Assembly: GCF_000739915.1 (NCBI RefSeq)
Contig: NZ_BBJT01000016.1
Location: 25,401 to 89,400 of the forward strand
Direction: 5' to 3'
DNA from: Paenibacillus chitinolyticus NBRC 15660
GTDB taxonomy: Bacteria > Bacillota > Bacilli > Paenibacillales > NBRC-103111
Length of the DNA: 64,000 nucleotides
Shown: positions 1-8,175 of the stretch, one piece after another
Position numbering within the stretch: position 1 is the first letter of the stretch
Layout: the number at the start of each line of letters is the position of its first letter
Translations under genes and position numbers: made by a program
The notes under the pieces: generated by a model
Database searches by the model: none
Seen by the model: the letters and a program-made list of their open reading frames with translations, nothing else
Told to the model about the DNA's origin: nothing

Positions 1-669
1 CATAATAGTAGAGAGAAGCAACCAGCGATAGTGCCCTTGTTTACCTAACTTATTATCAAAGTCAACCGATAGTAAGACACAAACAAACATAAAGGAAATT
101 AATACAGAGAAAAAATACATGGTCCAATGAATTTTAGCGGACATATCCTGCTGGTGAATTAAAACCGAAACATAGGAGACAAGCAGTAAAACAAAAGCCC
201 ATATAAATACAATAGGAACAAAAGGCTTTATCATTCTCCCAATCTTATCTATAACGTCTGTAGAATTCTCGTATTTAGAAAGCTCTGCTTTTTCCTCCCT
301 AGAAGTATTAATTTGATTATCAATAAAAATTTGCAAGGCCGACAAGATATGAGGATGTCCTTGCGTGTAAAAGGTACGAGTCACTTCCCTCATTTCCTTC
401 GTGAATAGAGCGCTACTTTCTCCAAGAATATCGTATAGTTTTACTAAAATGTTCTCATCTTCAGGTTTCTTCAATGCTAAAGCAATAGCGGCTTCCAACT
501 TCCCGAAAGTTTTTAAACGTTCATTTATGAGATTTAGTTTGGCTATGTTATTTCGATTCAATATTTCTTTAAATTCTTTGTACATCCACAAAGTAGAAGT
601 GCCCACCACCACAATTAATAGGGTCACTAACGGATTGCTGCCAAACAAAGCAGCTATATCTTTCCACAT
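1..669 (-). CDS. Partial membrane protein of unknown function (3' end beyond window edge)
   Basis: An open minus-strand frame starts at an ATG at 669, preceded by an AGGAAGG ribosome site, and runs without a stop to base 1, so the C-terminus is missing. The 223 visible residues show an N-terminal membrane helix (about residues 10-28), a charged cytoplasmic helical stretch, and two further membrane helices (about 155-175 and 185-205). It begins 45 bases after the stop of the Mrr-like restriction gene and is probably its operon partner. I recognise no family. A membrane-bound accessory or effector of the restriction gene is only an inference. The DNA is AT-rich like the rest of the island. Confidence 0.7.
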   Translation of the reverse strand, partial: MWKDIAALFGSNPLVTLLIVVVGTSTLWMYKEFKEILNRNNIAKLNLINERLKTFGKLEAAIALALKKPEDENILVKLYDILGESSALFTKEMREVTRTFYTQGHPHILSALQIFIDNQINTSREEKAELSKYENSTDVIDKIGRMIKPFVPIVFIWAFVLLLVSYVSVLIHQQDMSAKIHWTMYFFSVLISFMFVCVLLSVDFDNKLGKQGHYRWLLLSTIM

Positions 670-714
670 GTATACTTCCTTCCTGTCTTTGTGTGCCTAC
701 TTCTCTTCCTCAAC

Positions 715-1701
715 CTACATAGGCACATAAATTCTTTTCAACGGAATCAACGCCTGCTTCTCCGCCGGCATCTTGTCATACCACTCGTTTATCAGCTCGA
801 CGATGCCTGCCAAATCCAGCAGCTTGACGCCATTATGCTGCGCCGCGGTCCTGGCTGCCGCCGTAAAACCTCCTGTGGACACGAACAAACAGCTCGCTCC
901 ATGAGGACTTGCTCCTACGAGCTGCTGCACCTCAGGCCCTCCACTGGTGGCCCGTCTATGCTTGACCTGCACCTTGATAATCGGCTTCTCGAACCCGAAC
1001 GCATCCCGGTGAGCCAGCACATCCACTCCCCCGTCGGGACCTTTCGGGCTTACCTTCGTCTGGTAGCCCATCGCTTGAAGCAGTCCTGCGACCAGCTCCT
1101 GCATCTCCCACGGATCGAGCTTGTCAACCCGATCTTCGATCAGCGACTTGGCCCGTCCCTCAAACTCTTCCGTGTTAAACTCTGCCGCTTCTTCATCTTG
1201 AACGGTGACATTCACAGGTGCAGCTGGCGTTTGGTGAAATAAAGCCAGAATCTCCTCCTGCCAATCGTCTATCCGGAAAACCGTCAATGTGCTGCCTAAA
1301 GAGTACTTGGCTCTTTGCGAAAACAAATCGCGGGGAATTCGTTTGGATTCCCAAGCCACGGAAATCACATTGGGATACAAAGCATTGATATCCGTCCTGT
1401 ATTCCGGCGCCTTGGTCACCGTTCCGAGCAAATACTCCCGGGTTTCTCTGGAATAGGTAATCACCCGATCATTCAGGGCAACCTCATTGTAATATCTCCA
1501 AACCTGTCCCGCCCATGAGAGCCGCGTCCCTGGCTTCTGATCGACATAAACCGAATGAGCGTGTTCAACAAACTTCTCTCTGGATGCAAACTTCCTGGGA
1601 TCTCCTAACTGCGGCCAGCCGATCGAAGCAATTTTATTCGCCTGCCACTCCGGAATTAACTCGTTGTTATCTCCTGCGCGTACCATCCACCATTTGGTCA
1701 T
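715..1701 (-). CDS. Mrr-family (type IV-like) restriction endonuclease with N-terminal EVE/PUA-like domain
   Basis: The C-terminal third (about residues 195-310) matches the Mrr_cat fold: a helix rich in E/L, then GYQTKVSPKGPDGGVDV, then IKVQVKH. This gives the D...(Q)xK catalytic pattern typical of Mrr nucleases, where Q replaces the usual E. The N-terminal 150 residues (WWMVRAGDNN..., IGWPQLGD, WRYYNEV) resemble the EVE/PUA-like domains fused to Mrr nucleases, which are thought to read modified bases. The 328-aa length is normal. The likely role is cleavage of modified foreign DNA; the modification is unknown. The next gene downstream encodes a membrane protein. Family assignment is firm, specificity is inference. 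Confidence 0.85.
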   Translation of the reverse strand: MTKWWMVRAGDNNELIPEWQANKIASIGWPQLGDPRKFASREKFVEHAHSVYVDQKPGTRLSWAGQVWRYYNEVALNDRVITYSRETREYLLGTVTKAPEYRTDINALYPNVISVAWESKRIPRDLFSQRAKYSLGSTLTVFRIDDWQEEILALFHQTPAAPVNVTVQDEEAAEFNTEEFEGRAKSLIEDRVDKLDPWEMQELVAGLLQAMGYQTKVSPKGPDGGVDVLAHRDAFGFEKPIIKVQVKHRRATSGGPEVQQLVGASPHGASCLFVSTGGFTAAARTAAQHNGVKLLDLAGIVELINEWYDKMPAEKQALIPLKRIYVPM

Positions 1702-1879
1702 CTTTATATCCCCCCGTTTGTAAAATGCAGCCTCTCGTGTAACGAACGCTAAGGTTCTTTGCTTAAGAACGGAAATTAGTTCCCGAAGTCAGTAAGCATA
1801 CCTATCTCCTCTTTTTAAACCTATACAGGATTACTTTCGCCGAAATTCCATCCATTCCCTTTAATGGAGAGCACAAAAC

Positions 1880-1926
1880 AAAAAAAGCCTAGGTCTCGAT
1901 ACCTATATGGTAAGGAGACAAGGCTT
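1880..1926 (-). terminator. Rho-independent terminator (minus strand)
   Basis: AAGCCT and AGGCTT at the outer ends, with inner TCTC/GAGA pairing, form a hairpin followed on the minus strand by seven T. It lies at the 3' end of the truncated 90-aa gene copy. Confidence 0.6.
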
Positions 1927-2001
1927 GACTATAGCCCTTGAGTCGTCGGCCTCGTCTGCAAGCTTATTGTTCAATTTGGAGCTGTTTCGTAAGCAGATCA
2001 T
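1903..2001 (-). pseudogene. Truncated copy of the 90-aa gene at 2345-2617
   Basis: A 32-codon frame begins with an ATG at 2001 behind GAAGGTAAT and shares the KLADEAD segment and its spacing with the start of the intact minus-strand gene at 2617. After that it diverges and stops at 1903 inside a terminator hairpin. It is best read as the left remnant of the duplicated unit described at 1930-2949. Confidence 0.6.
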
Positions 2002-2030
2002 GAATAAATTACCTTCTGCACCTCAAACTA

Positions 2031-2081
2031 TACGCAATAGCGTGCCAGATAAAGATTTATTATATGTTACGTTTTTGCGTA
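2031..2081. promoter_or_regulatory. Paired palindromic operators, copy 1
   Basis: TACGCAATAGCGTG (2031-2044) and TACGTTTTTGCGTA (2068-2081) are two TACGYnnnnRCGTA-type palindromes with centres 37 bp apart, just upstream of the HTH gene at 2108. The same pair at the same spacing precedes the second HTH gene. They are likely binding sites for these regulators (inference). Confidence 0.6.
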
Positions 2082-2107
2082 TAGAAAGGCTTTAAGGAGG
2101 ATTTTTT

Positions 2108-2335
2108 ATGTCTAAGAAAGTTGTAATCAAAATTGGCTCACTCACCAAGAAGAGGGGCATCTCTTTACGAGAACTGTCTCGTTTGTCCGATGTAAGACAT
2201 GCCGCGCTAAGTGAACTTTCCAACGGCAAACGTACCAACATTAACTTCAGTCACATAGAAAGAATCGCCGACGCACTTGGCATCAGCGATATACGGGAAA
2301 TTATTGATTTGGTTGAGACTACTGACAAAGATTGA
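2108..2335 (+). CDS. Cro/C1-type (XRE) transcriptional regulator, copy 1
   Basis: This 75-aa protein is essentially one helix-turn-helix domain: GISLRELSRLSDVRHAALSEL is the HTH core, followed by NFSHIERIADALGISDI. It resembles small HTH_26/Cro-C1 regulators such as restriction controller proteins and phage repressors. An AAGGAGG site lies 7 bases before the ATG. It sits next to a restriction gene and divergently from a small gene. It probably autoregulates through the palindromes at 2031-2081. It has a near-identical paralogue at 2725. Confidence 0.85.
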   Translation: MSKKVVIKIGSLTKKRGISLRELSRLSDVRHAALSELSNGKRTNINFSHIERIADALGISDIREIIDLVETTDKD

Positions 2336-2344
2336 ATCGAAAAT

Positions 2345-2617
2345 TCACTCGCTGTAAAGCTGGGATAAAATCTTGATGCCGTCCTGCACGCCTCTAACGT
2401 AAATCCATTCTTTTTTCATGTACTCTAGGGCCAGTTCCTTGTCCTGCCACTCCCGGAAAAGAATTTGCTGATCGGGTTCAAGAGATTGCATCAATTCTAT
2501 TTCTAAGATACTAAGCTGCTCCGTCATAGGTTGAAAAACCATTGAGGTATCGGCCTCATCCGCAAGCTTATCGAAACGGTGAATTAGAGAGTTGTTACGC
2601 CAGTGAAGTGAGGACAT
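2345..2617 (-). CDS. Small acidic hypothetical protein (90 aa)
   Basis: The ATG at 2617 has a GGAGGTAAT site at the right distance. The product is acidic and helical with no membrane segment and no family I recognise. It is transcribed divergently from the HTH gene at 2725, sharing its operator region, and converges on the HTH gene at 2108. A truncated copy at 1903-2001 shows it belongs to the duplicated unit. It could be the partner of a toxin-antitoxin-like or regulatory pair with the HTH protein; nothing in the sequence proves this. Confidence 0.65.
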   Translation of the reverse strand: MSSLHWRNNSLIHRFDKLADEADTSMVFQPMTEQLSILEIELMQSLEPDQQILFREWQDKELALEYMKKEWIYVRGVQDGIKILSQLYSE

Positions 2618-2647
2618 GAATAAAATTACCTCCAGCAGCTCAATTTA

Positions 2648-2698
2648 TACGCAATAGCGTACCAGTTCAATTTTTATTATATGTTACGTTTTTGCGTA
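2648..2698. promoter_or_regulatory. Paired palindromic operators, copy 2
   Basis: TACGCAATAGCGTA (2648-2661) is a perfect palindrome with a 4-base spacer. TACGTTTTTGCGTA (2685-2698) is a near-palindrome 37 bp further on, centre to centre. They lie between the divergent genes at 2617 and 2725 and repeat the layout at 2031-2081. Confidence 0.65.
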
Positions 2699-2724
2699 TA
2701 GCAAGGCTTTAAGGAGAGATTTTT

Positions 2725-2949
2725 ATGTCTAAGAAAATTGTGATAAAGATTCCTGAACTCATCAAAAAAAGAGGCATCTCTTTACGAGAACTGTCCCGTT
2801 TATCTGATATAAGACATGCCGCACTGAGCGAACTTTCCAACGGCAAGCGCACCAACATTAATTTTAGCCACATAGAAAGAATCGCCGACGCACTTGGCAT
2901 CAGCGATATACGGGAGATTATTGATTTGGATTATATAGACGATAAATAA
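2725..2949 (+). CDS. Cro/C1-type (XRE) transcriptional regulator, copy 2
   Basis: A 74-aa single-domain HTH protein, near-identical to the regulator at 2108 across the recognition helix and the C-terminal helices. Changes are confined to a few N-terminal residues and the last six codons. An AAGGAG site precedes the ATG. Retention of an intact recognition helix in both copies, and of the operator pair in front of each, suggests both bind the same sites. It lies upstream of and convergent with the nuclease-helicase gene ending at 2994. Confidence 0.85.
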   Translation: MSKKIVIKIPELIKKRGISLRELSRLSDIRHAALSELSNGKRTNINFSHIERIADALGISDIREIIDLDYIDDK

Positions 2950-2993
2950 ATTGTTTTAAAAAATAACATTATGGATGAAAGGATTCTTAAAAA

Positions 2994-4862
2994 TTATCGT
3001 TGTCCTACAATATTAAGTCTTTGACACAGATATTCCTGTAATTCTTTATTACGACAGTATAGAAAACAACCTTTTATTCCCCTAGATATCAAAACCTTAT
3101 ATATGTTTTTCACTAGGATGCTTAACTTCTCATTATCATACTTAAGGCCTCTCTTACCTACCCTATCTTTGTATTCATCATAATCTGCATATAATTTCAA
3201 TTGTTCTAGGTCAAACTTCAAATCATTTCCTATAATAACTCCCACATAGTCAAATTCTAACCCTTGAGATGTATGAACACATCCAATTTGGTTTATTCCA
3301 TTTTCGTGAATTGCCCATGTATTCGATATAGAACGTGCATTCCATGGCATTTGAAAATTATGTTCTTCGATTATAACATCTGTTACTTCCCCGTTTCCGT
3401 TACCATCTGCTTCTGCGGTCCAATTCCAAGCAAAGCCTGCAAGCAATCGTGCTTTAAAACCCGCCTCGTTCTTGCTCTTAATTATCTCGTACAGCTTATT
3501 TGGTGAGTCCACAATATCAAATTCAAATGAGCGGTGGTCCCATCCATCATAATTTGCGGTTGGCCGAATTTGAAAAACATCATCCACCCAGTTAATAAAT
3601 CCTTCTGCCCCTGAGCAGCGGAATTGTGCAGAAAGTGAATATTTATGAACTTCAGAATGATTCTCTTCAGCTATTCTTCTAATTTCAGCAATTGAACCAA
3701 TATCATCAGGACGGATACGCTGAAAATCATCAATAAAAAATACATTTACTTTAGACGATTTTATGATATCCTCGATTTGGTTGTCTCCCCTATATTGAAA
3801 AGCCCCTTTTCCCTTCAAACGATGAGCTTCATCTACGATTAGGACGTCATAAAAATTTTCAGGAGTGTCATAGAATTGCCCTGATCCTGCAAACAACATT
3901 TTTGTGCGTGTTTTGTTCCTCGCCTTCTGTTTTGTTAAAGTCTCTACCATTACAGTTCTGAAAGAAGCATTCGGAGCAACAAATTTAGCATTAAGCTTAT
4001 GCTTCAACAAACCTCCAAGAGCGTTCATCGAAATAACCGATTTTCCAGTCCCAGGCCCCCCCTGAATAATAATTGTCTTTTTAGTCTCTGTCTCTTTTGC
4101 AAGACTCATAATCGTTTCGTAGGCGACTTTCTGTTCATCTAACAAAACAAACTCTGAATTCCCTGCAAATAAGCCATCTACATGATCGATTAATTTTTTT
4201 GAAGGTCGGATTCTTCCATTCTCAATAAGATAGAGTAGATTTAGTCCATTTCCCTTTCCTACATGTTTACGCAAAAATTCTTGCAGCTTTATTGAGTCGT
4301 TTGCCAAAAATAATGGAGCTTCACGAATAATGTCCTCATACTGACTGGATTGAAGAGGATCCGGATTTATAGTCGGATAGTTATGTAAATACGCGCAAGA
4401 ATAACCGTTAATTTCGTTTGTAAAGATAGCTTCATTCATGTCATTAAGAAATTGTCGGTAAGACCATGCTTGATAAGATGGATGCGGTGTCTCCCTGGTG
4501 TTACCACCAATAAAAGCTTTAACTACATCTTCACGATCAGTAGCTTGTGCGGAGTCCCATTGTTTCAATTCAACAATAATAAAATTATCATTATCGTTAT
4601 CATCCTTACCCGCTACAATAAAATCAATTCGTTTACTCGTAGAAGGAATATTGTACTCAATCAAAATTCCACAATCATCTGCGATATGGGAGTTTCGAAT
4701 AATCCTCTCCATAAATTGCATAGAGTTGTTCCATGCCCTCTTTTCACCTTGGCTAGGTTTCTTGCCCATTCGTTTAACAAATGCGCTCTCAATCTGCTTT
4801 GTAATTTGGTTATTGTCTACAGATTCTCGAAATTTTAAAGCATTACTACTGTAGATAATCAT
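2994..4862 (-). CDS. DUF2075-type helicase with N-terminal nuclease-like domain
   Basis: A 622-aa protein. Residues about 60-130 look like a PD-(D/E)XK nuclease domain (RIDFIVAG, then FIIVELKQ, giving D80, E98, K100). From about 260 it has a superfamily 1 helicase core of the DUF2075 type: Walker A GGPGTGKS (268-275), Walker B VDEAHR (about 344), an SAQFRCSG motif, and a C-terminal VHTSQGLEFDYV motif. Such proteins are common in defence islands. I chose the ATG at 4862, which follows GGTGGTAGG; an in-frame ATG at 4910 lacks a ribosome site. A weak hairpin lies just upstream, so it may have its own transcript. Confidence 0.8.
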   Translation of the reverse strand: MIIYSSNALKFRESVDNNQITKQIESAFVKRMGKKPSQGEKRAWNNSMQFMERIIRNSHIADDCGILIEYNIPSTSKRIDFIVAGKDDNDNDNFIIVELKQWDSAQATDREDVVKAFIGGNTRETPHPSYQAWSYRQFLNDMNEAIFTNEINGYSCAYLHNYPTINPDPLQSSQYEDIIREAPLFLANDSIKLQEFLRKHVGKGNGLNLLYLIENGRIRPSKKLIDHVDGLFAGNSEFVLLDEQKVAYETIMSLAKETETKKTIIIQGGPGTGKSVISMNALGGLLKHKLNAKFVAPNASFRTVMVETLTKQKARNKTRTKMLFAGSGQFYDTPENFYDVLIVDEAHRLKGKGAFQYRGDNQIEDIIKSSKVNVFFIDDFQRIRPDDIGSIAEIRRIAEENHSEVHKYSLSAQFRCSGAEGFINWVDDVFQIRPTANYDGWDHRSFEFDIVDSPNKLYEIIKSKNEAGFKARLLAGFAWNWTAEADGNGNGEVTDVIIEEHNFQMPWNARSISNTWAIHENGINQIGCVHTSQGLEFDYVGVIIGNDLKFDLEQLKLYADYDEYKDRVGKRGLKYDNEKLSILVKNIYKVLISRGIKGCFLYCRNKELQEYLCQRLNIVGQR

Positions 4863-4952
4863 TGTTCCTACCACCCTTGCACTATTCATTAAAATTATCG
4901 ATATCTTCAAAAAAAAACCAAAAGCATTTATTGCTTAAGGTCTACACGTAAT

Positions 4953-6053
4953 TTAATCTTTCATAGGCAATTTCCATTTAAATATTGACAATCTTATTGA
5001 TGGTATAATAACCCATAAAAAAGCTCCTATTAGGGAGATAATTAATACACCAACTATTACAATATACAAATAATAATTATTAACTAAATCCTTTATCCAT
5101 GAAATATTTTTTGAAATTCCAAATAGAAGCAAAATATTGATTGGTGTAATTAAAAGAGAGGCTATTTGTATAGTTTTTTGAGTATTTTCGCCAACTTTAT
5201 TTTTATTGAACCTATTCAAACTTCTATATAGTGTAACTTTTTTTAATAATTTATTGCGTAATACCTCAATCTCACCGATTACAGATTCATCGTAAATTTC
5301 GCTAGTCTCGTAACTAATAAATTCAATTTTCTTATCCTTTTTTACAACAAAAATAATACAGCTATGAATGCTTACTGAATACGCATTAAAAATATCACTC
5401 AACAAAAACTTTTTTAAAACTTGTCCTTGATCATTGGTCAATTCCCTAATATCCATTTCTTTGTTTTTAAAGTATTCCTTAAGAGTTGTTTCATAAATTT
5501 CATTAAATTCTGAAGTCTCTAGATCATCTAAAAAATCAAAGATAATTCTTTTATCATATTTGAATTTACTTAGCTTGTTTGTTAAATGATAATAGAACAT
5601 TTCAAATAATTCATTATCGTTTAATAAATCAAGCCAATAAATATAAAAATCGAAACTAGCCAAGCGTACAAAATTAATTACTTCATCCTCAGGTGTTGCC
5701 ATTTTCGAAAAATTAAGTGAATAACCCTTTATTTTTTCATTATTTTCATAGATAAAAACTTTATTTTCTTGAAGATCATATTCACACTTCAATTTGTTAT
5801 TATATTTAATAAGGCTTTTGTTAATTCCATCAAGAAATGTATTAATCCACTGTATCGAATCCAATATTATTAGATTATCCCGTCTAATAACATAGCCTTT
5901 ATAAATTAATTTTTCTAATTCTAATAATGAAGAATCGTAAGAAAACTTCAGTTTGTAGTCATTTTCAGTGAATTGAAATTGTCCAGTAGTGATATGTCTA
6001 TTGTATACCCCTGCAATTCTAGATAACCATTCATATTCAGAGCCCAGAAGCAT
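4953..6053 (-). CDS. Unknown protein with two C-terminal membrane helices
   Basis: The 366-aa product is soluble and charged for about 290 residues, then ends in two membrane helices (about 295-313 and 328-350) joined by a short loop and followed by a short basic tail. The layout recalls CorA-like channels, but the GMN motif of CorA is absent, so this is only a resemblance of topology. Its start overlaps the end of the preceding 464-aa gene by 17 bases, which implies translational coupling. GC is very low. Third gene of the operon beginning at 7950. Function unknown; a membrane effector is plausible. Confidence 0.75.
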   Translation of the reverse strand: MLLGSEYEWLSRIAGVYNRHITTGQFQFTENDYKLKFSYDSSLLELEKLIYKGYVIRRDNLIILDSIQWINTFLDGINKSLIKYNNKLKCEYDLQENKVFIYENNEKIKGYSLNFSKMATPEDEVINFVRLASFDFYIYWLDLLNDNELFEMFYYHLTNKLSKFKYDKRIIFDFLDDLETSEFNEIYETTLKEYFKNKEMDIRELTNDQGQVLKKFLLSDIFNAYSVSIHSCIIFVVKKDKKIEFISYETSEIYDESVIGEIEVLRNKLLKKVTLYRSLNRFNKNKVGENTQKTIQIASLLITPINILLLFGISKNISWIKDLVNNYYLYIVIVGVLIISLIGAFLWVIIPSIRLSIFKWKLPMKD

Positions 6054-7431
6054 TTGGAATCATCCTCTGATTAAGATTTAGCGATTTATCAATTTCTATC
6101 ATTAAACTTTTAATATCAGTATTATGGAGACTGTATAACTCTAGTAACGCACCTAGTACATTAATCACTTCTGGTGGATTAAAATCAGTTATGATAGCAA
6201 GATATTTAACTGCTTTATCATCCATTTCTATTTTAATAACACTTGTTGGCACTAATTTAATTTTTGATTTCAAACAAAAGAAGAAAGCATTTTGTATAAC
6301 CTTTACAAATACCCCTGTTACATCCTCATAATGTTTTTTTATAACTCTTTCAACTTCAGCATAACAAGTTTGGACAATAATATCTTTTTGTGATTTTGTA
6401 GTCGTCAGTCTATTATCAGCAAAATCTTGTATATTTTTTTGGTAGTTCTGGTTTAAATAATCATACTCTAGCAGTATACTAAGCTTCTTAATAAAATTAT
6501 CAATATCAAGAACTTCAACGTTACTTACCCTAGTCATTATTTTCCCTTCAAGTCCATCAACAGTCATAGGTTTTATTTCAGTATCAGATATATTTACCTT
6601 AATGGTTGACAAGGGAAATTTATCATAAAAGTACTTAATTTCATCTTGATAAATTAAATCTTGTAGAGCAGCTTTTTGATTTATATCAATATTTACTTTA
6701 AGACGTCCCTCTACCTCAAATTTTAGTCTAGATGGAATTTGTGTATCTTCCAGCAATAATAGTTCTCTTAACGATTGATCACTTAAATGAATAGGTTTAA
6801 GATCTGTTCCAGAATAACTAGAAACATTCCTAATAATGTTGTTTATAAAATTGTATTTATCCTTATCTGAATGAGTGTATTGAGAAAAGTTAGTGAGTAG
6901 AGCGATCTTAGAATTAAGATAAATTCGAATTTCGGTATTTAAAAACTGAATATTTTCGTTCTTTTTATAATAAGAACTTTTTTCACTAGTAAATCGTAAG
7001 TCAACGACGTTTTTATGACCATTAATCTCACTATAGATGAAGAATTCAAGTTGCAATCCATCAATACCAAATGTAACCAAATTTCTTTTTAGTTCATCAA
7101 GTTTTACTTCTACTGAACCGAGATCTAAAGAAGTACCGTAATAGTGAAACACAATAGCATTGAAATCACTTCTAGGAGGAGGAACCATATAAAACCTATC
7201 TTGAATTTGAGTAAGGAAGTTATTATTATTCAATTCATCTAATTCCTCAAAGATATTAAAAAGAAAGGATGGAAATTCATCATTAGATTTTGGATATAAC
7301 TCTGTCCATCTTTTTGTCAGAGCAAATTCGTATAACTCTTCAAGATATGTGTCGGTTAGAGCATTCAACATTTCCCATACTGTATATTCACCATTTCTAG
7401 TGAAGAAAAGTTTACGTTCTTTCATACTCAT
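6037..7431 (-). CDS. Unknown 464-aa protein, middle gene of AT-rich operon
   Basis: I recognise no family. The protein is soluble, with no signal or membrane segment. The N-terminal 90 residues (EYTVWEMLNALTDTYLEELY...) are helical and could be a winged-helix-like unit. The middle is predicted beta-rich, with repeated basic and acidic strands. The C-terminal 130 residues are again helical with a long hydrophobic helix ending in a Leu-rich segment. The start at 7431 follows an AAAAGGAGAC site 30 bases after the small upstream gene, and the stop overlaps the next gene. Codon use is strongly AT-biased compared with the host genes from 8176 on. Confidence 0.75.
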   Translation of the reverse strand: MSMKERKLFFTRNGEYTVWEMLNALTDTYLEELYEFALTKRWTELYPKSNDEFPSFLFNIFEELDELNNNNFLTQIQDRFYMVPPPRSDFNAIVFHYYGTSLDLGSVEVKLDELKRNLVTFGIDGLQLEFFIYSEINGHKNVVDLRFTSEKSSYYKKNENIQFLNTEIRIYLNSKIALLTNFSQYTHSDKDKYNFINNIIRNVSSYSGTDLKPIHLSDQSLRELLLLEDTQIPSRLKFEVEGRLKVNIDINQKAALQDLIYQDEIKYFYDKFPLSTIKVNISDTEIKPMTVDGLEGKIMTRVSNVEVLDIDNFIKKLSILLEYDYLNQNYQKNIQDFADNRLTTTKSQKDIIVQTCYAEVERVIKKHYEDVTGVFVKVIQNAFFFCLKSKIKLVPTSVIKIEMDDKAVKYLAIITDFNPPEVINVLGALLELYSLHNTDIKSLMIEIDKSLNLNQRMIPNASGL

Positions 7432-7461
7432 GAAGTTTGTCTCCTTTTAATTTTTGCCTAA

Positions 7462-7950
7462 TTAATCAGTAGAATCTGTTACTTCATGTTCATTAATTAT
7501 CTCTCTTTCAAATAAATTCACGTAATCAGTTGCCTTAGAAATTGAAGTGCTCCCACTTAATAAGTGTAACCGACCTTTCAGCTCTTCTAACTCCAACAAA
7601 ACTCTGTTTAAAGAATCTGATTTTCCTACCATATTATTCAATGCCTCGCTGGTTATTACAGGCGATATTACTGTTTTATTTTTATTTTTAAGAACTTCTA
7701 AAATTTCGTAACTAAGCATAACAGTTAAAAACTTCATAGCATTTTGCATTCCATTAATACCCTTTTTACCAATCATAACATTTTGACCCTCATGCTTAGC
7801 AACACTTCTAACTAAATCTCTTAATCTGTTACCATATAATAGACTAGCAATTGTATCCTGAATATCTTCTTCTTCATCCAACGTTGCGCTTTCCTTGAGT
7901 AACTCATTATCTTCTTCTTTAAAATCCTCATTCAATTTATTATCACTCAT
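7462..7950 (-). CDS. Small acidic protein with histone-fold-like pattern, first gene of AT-rich operon
   Basis: A 162-aa protein. Residues 1-32 are acidic and disordered. Residues about 40-110 show a short helix (LRDLVRSVAKHEG), a loop, a long helix of about 29 residues (from KKGINGM to VLKNKNK), a TVISP loop and a third short helix (SEALNNM). This short-long-short pattern with KTVIS before helix 3 resembles the histone fold. The rest is a short coiled segment (VLLELEELKGRL) and an acidic tail. GAAGGATAAT lies before the ATG. It leads the operon with the 464-aa and membrane genes. The fold assignment is my inference from pattern alone; otherwise a hypothetical protein. Confidence 0.7.
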   Translation of the reverse strand: MSDNKLNEDFKEEDNELLKESATLDEEEDIQDTIASLLYGNRLRDLVRSVAKHEGQNVMIGKKGINGMQNAMKFLTVMLSYEILEVLKNKNKTVISPVITSEALNNMVGKSDSLNRVLLELEELKGRLHLLSGSTSISKATDYVNLFEREIINEHEVTDSTD

Positions 7951-8100
7951 ATATTATCCTTCCCATCTTTTTAAAATGGTTAATAAGAACTATTTACATT
8001 TAAATTTTAACATAATTTTGAAGAGTTTAACAGGAATATTGTTCATATTATGTAATGTTGGCCTGTATTTAAGAACCTTTAATTTTCATGACATACAAAT

Positions 8101-8123
8101 AGATCCATCAATAACGATGGACC
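8101..8123 (-). terminator. Possible terminator of the sulfur-compound operon
   Basis: GATCCATC / GATGGACC form an imperfect stem with a six-base loop in the AT-rich gap 7951-8175, downstream of the permease stop. The minus-strand T tract is weak. The rest of this gap shows nothing coding and marks the GC boundary between island and host DNA. Confidence 0.3.
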
Positions 8124-8175
8124 TATTAAATAAAGTTTAATCTTTTATACTCTCATTTGTGTACTGTCTCTTCCC

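Larger units (their letters stand above)
1930..2949. repeat. Tandem duplication: divergent small gene / operator region / Cro-like regulator
   Basis: Two copies of the same arrangement lie head to tail: copy 1 at about 1930-2335 and copy 2 at about 2545-2949. Each holds the start of a minus-strand small gene, an intergenic control region with two palindromes, and a plus-strand HTH gene. The two HTH genes are nearly identical over most of their length and differ mainly at the N-terminal codons and the last few codons. In copy 1 the minus-strand gene is truncated. Confidence 0.8.

Noticed and set aside
401..730. 109-aa plus-strand frame
   Set aside because: Antisense to the better-supported minus-strand membrane protein that has a ribosome site.
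1907..2095. 62-aa plus-strand frame
   Set aside because: It covers the truncated gene copy and operator region; no ribosome site.
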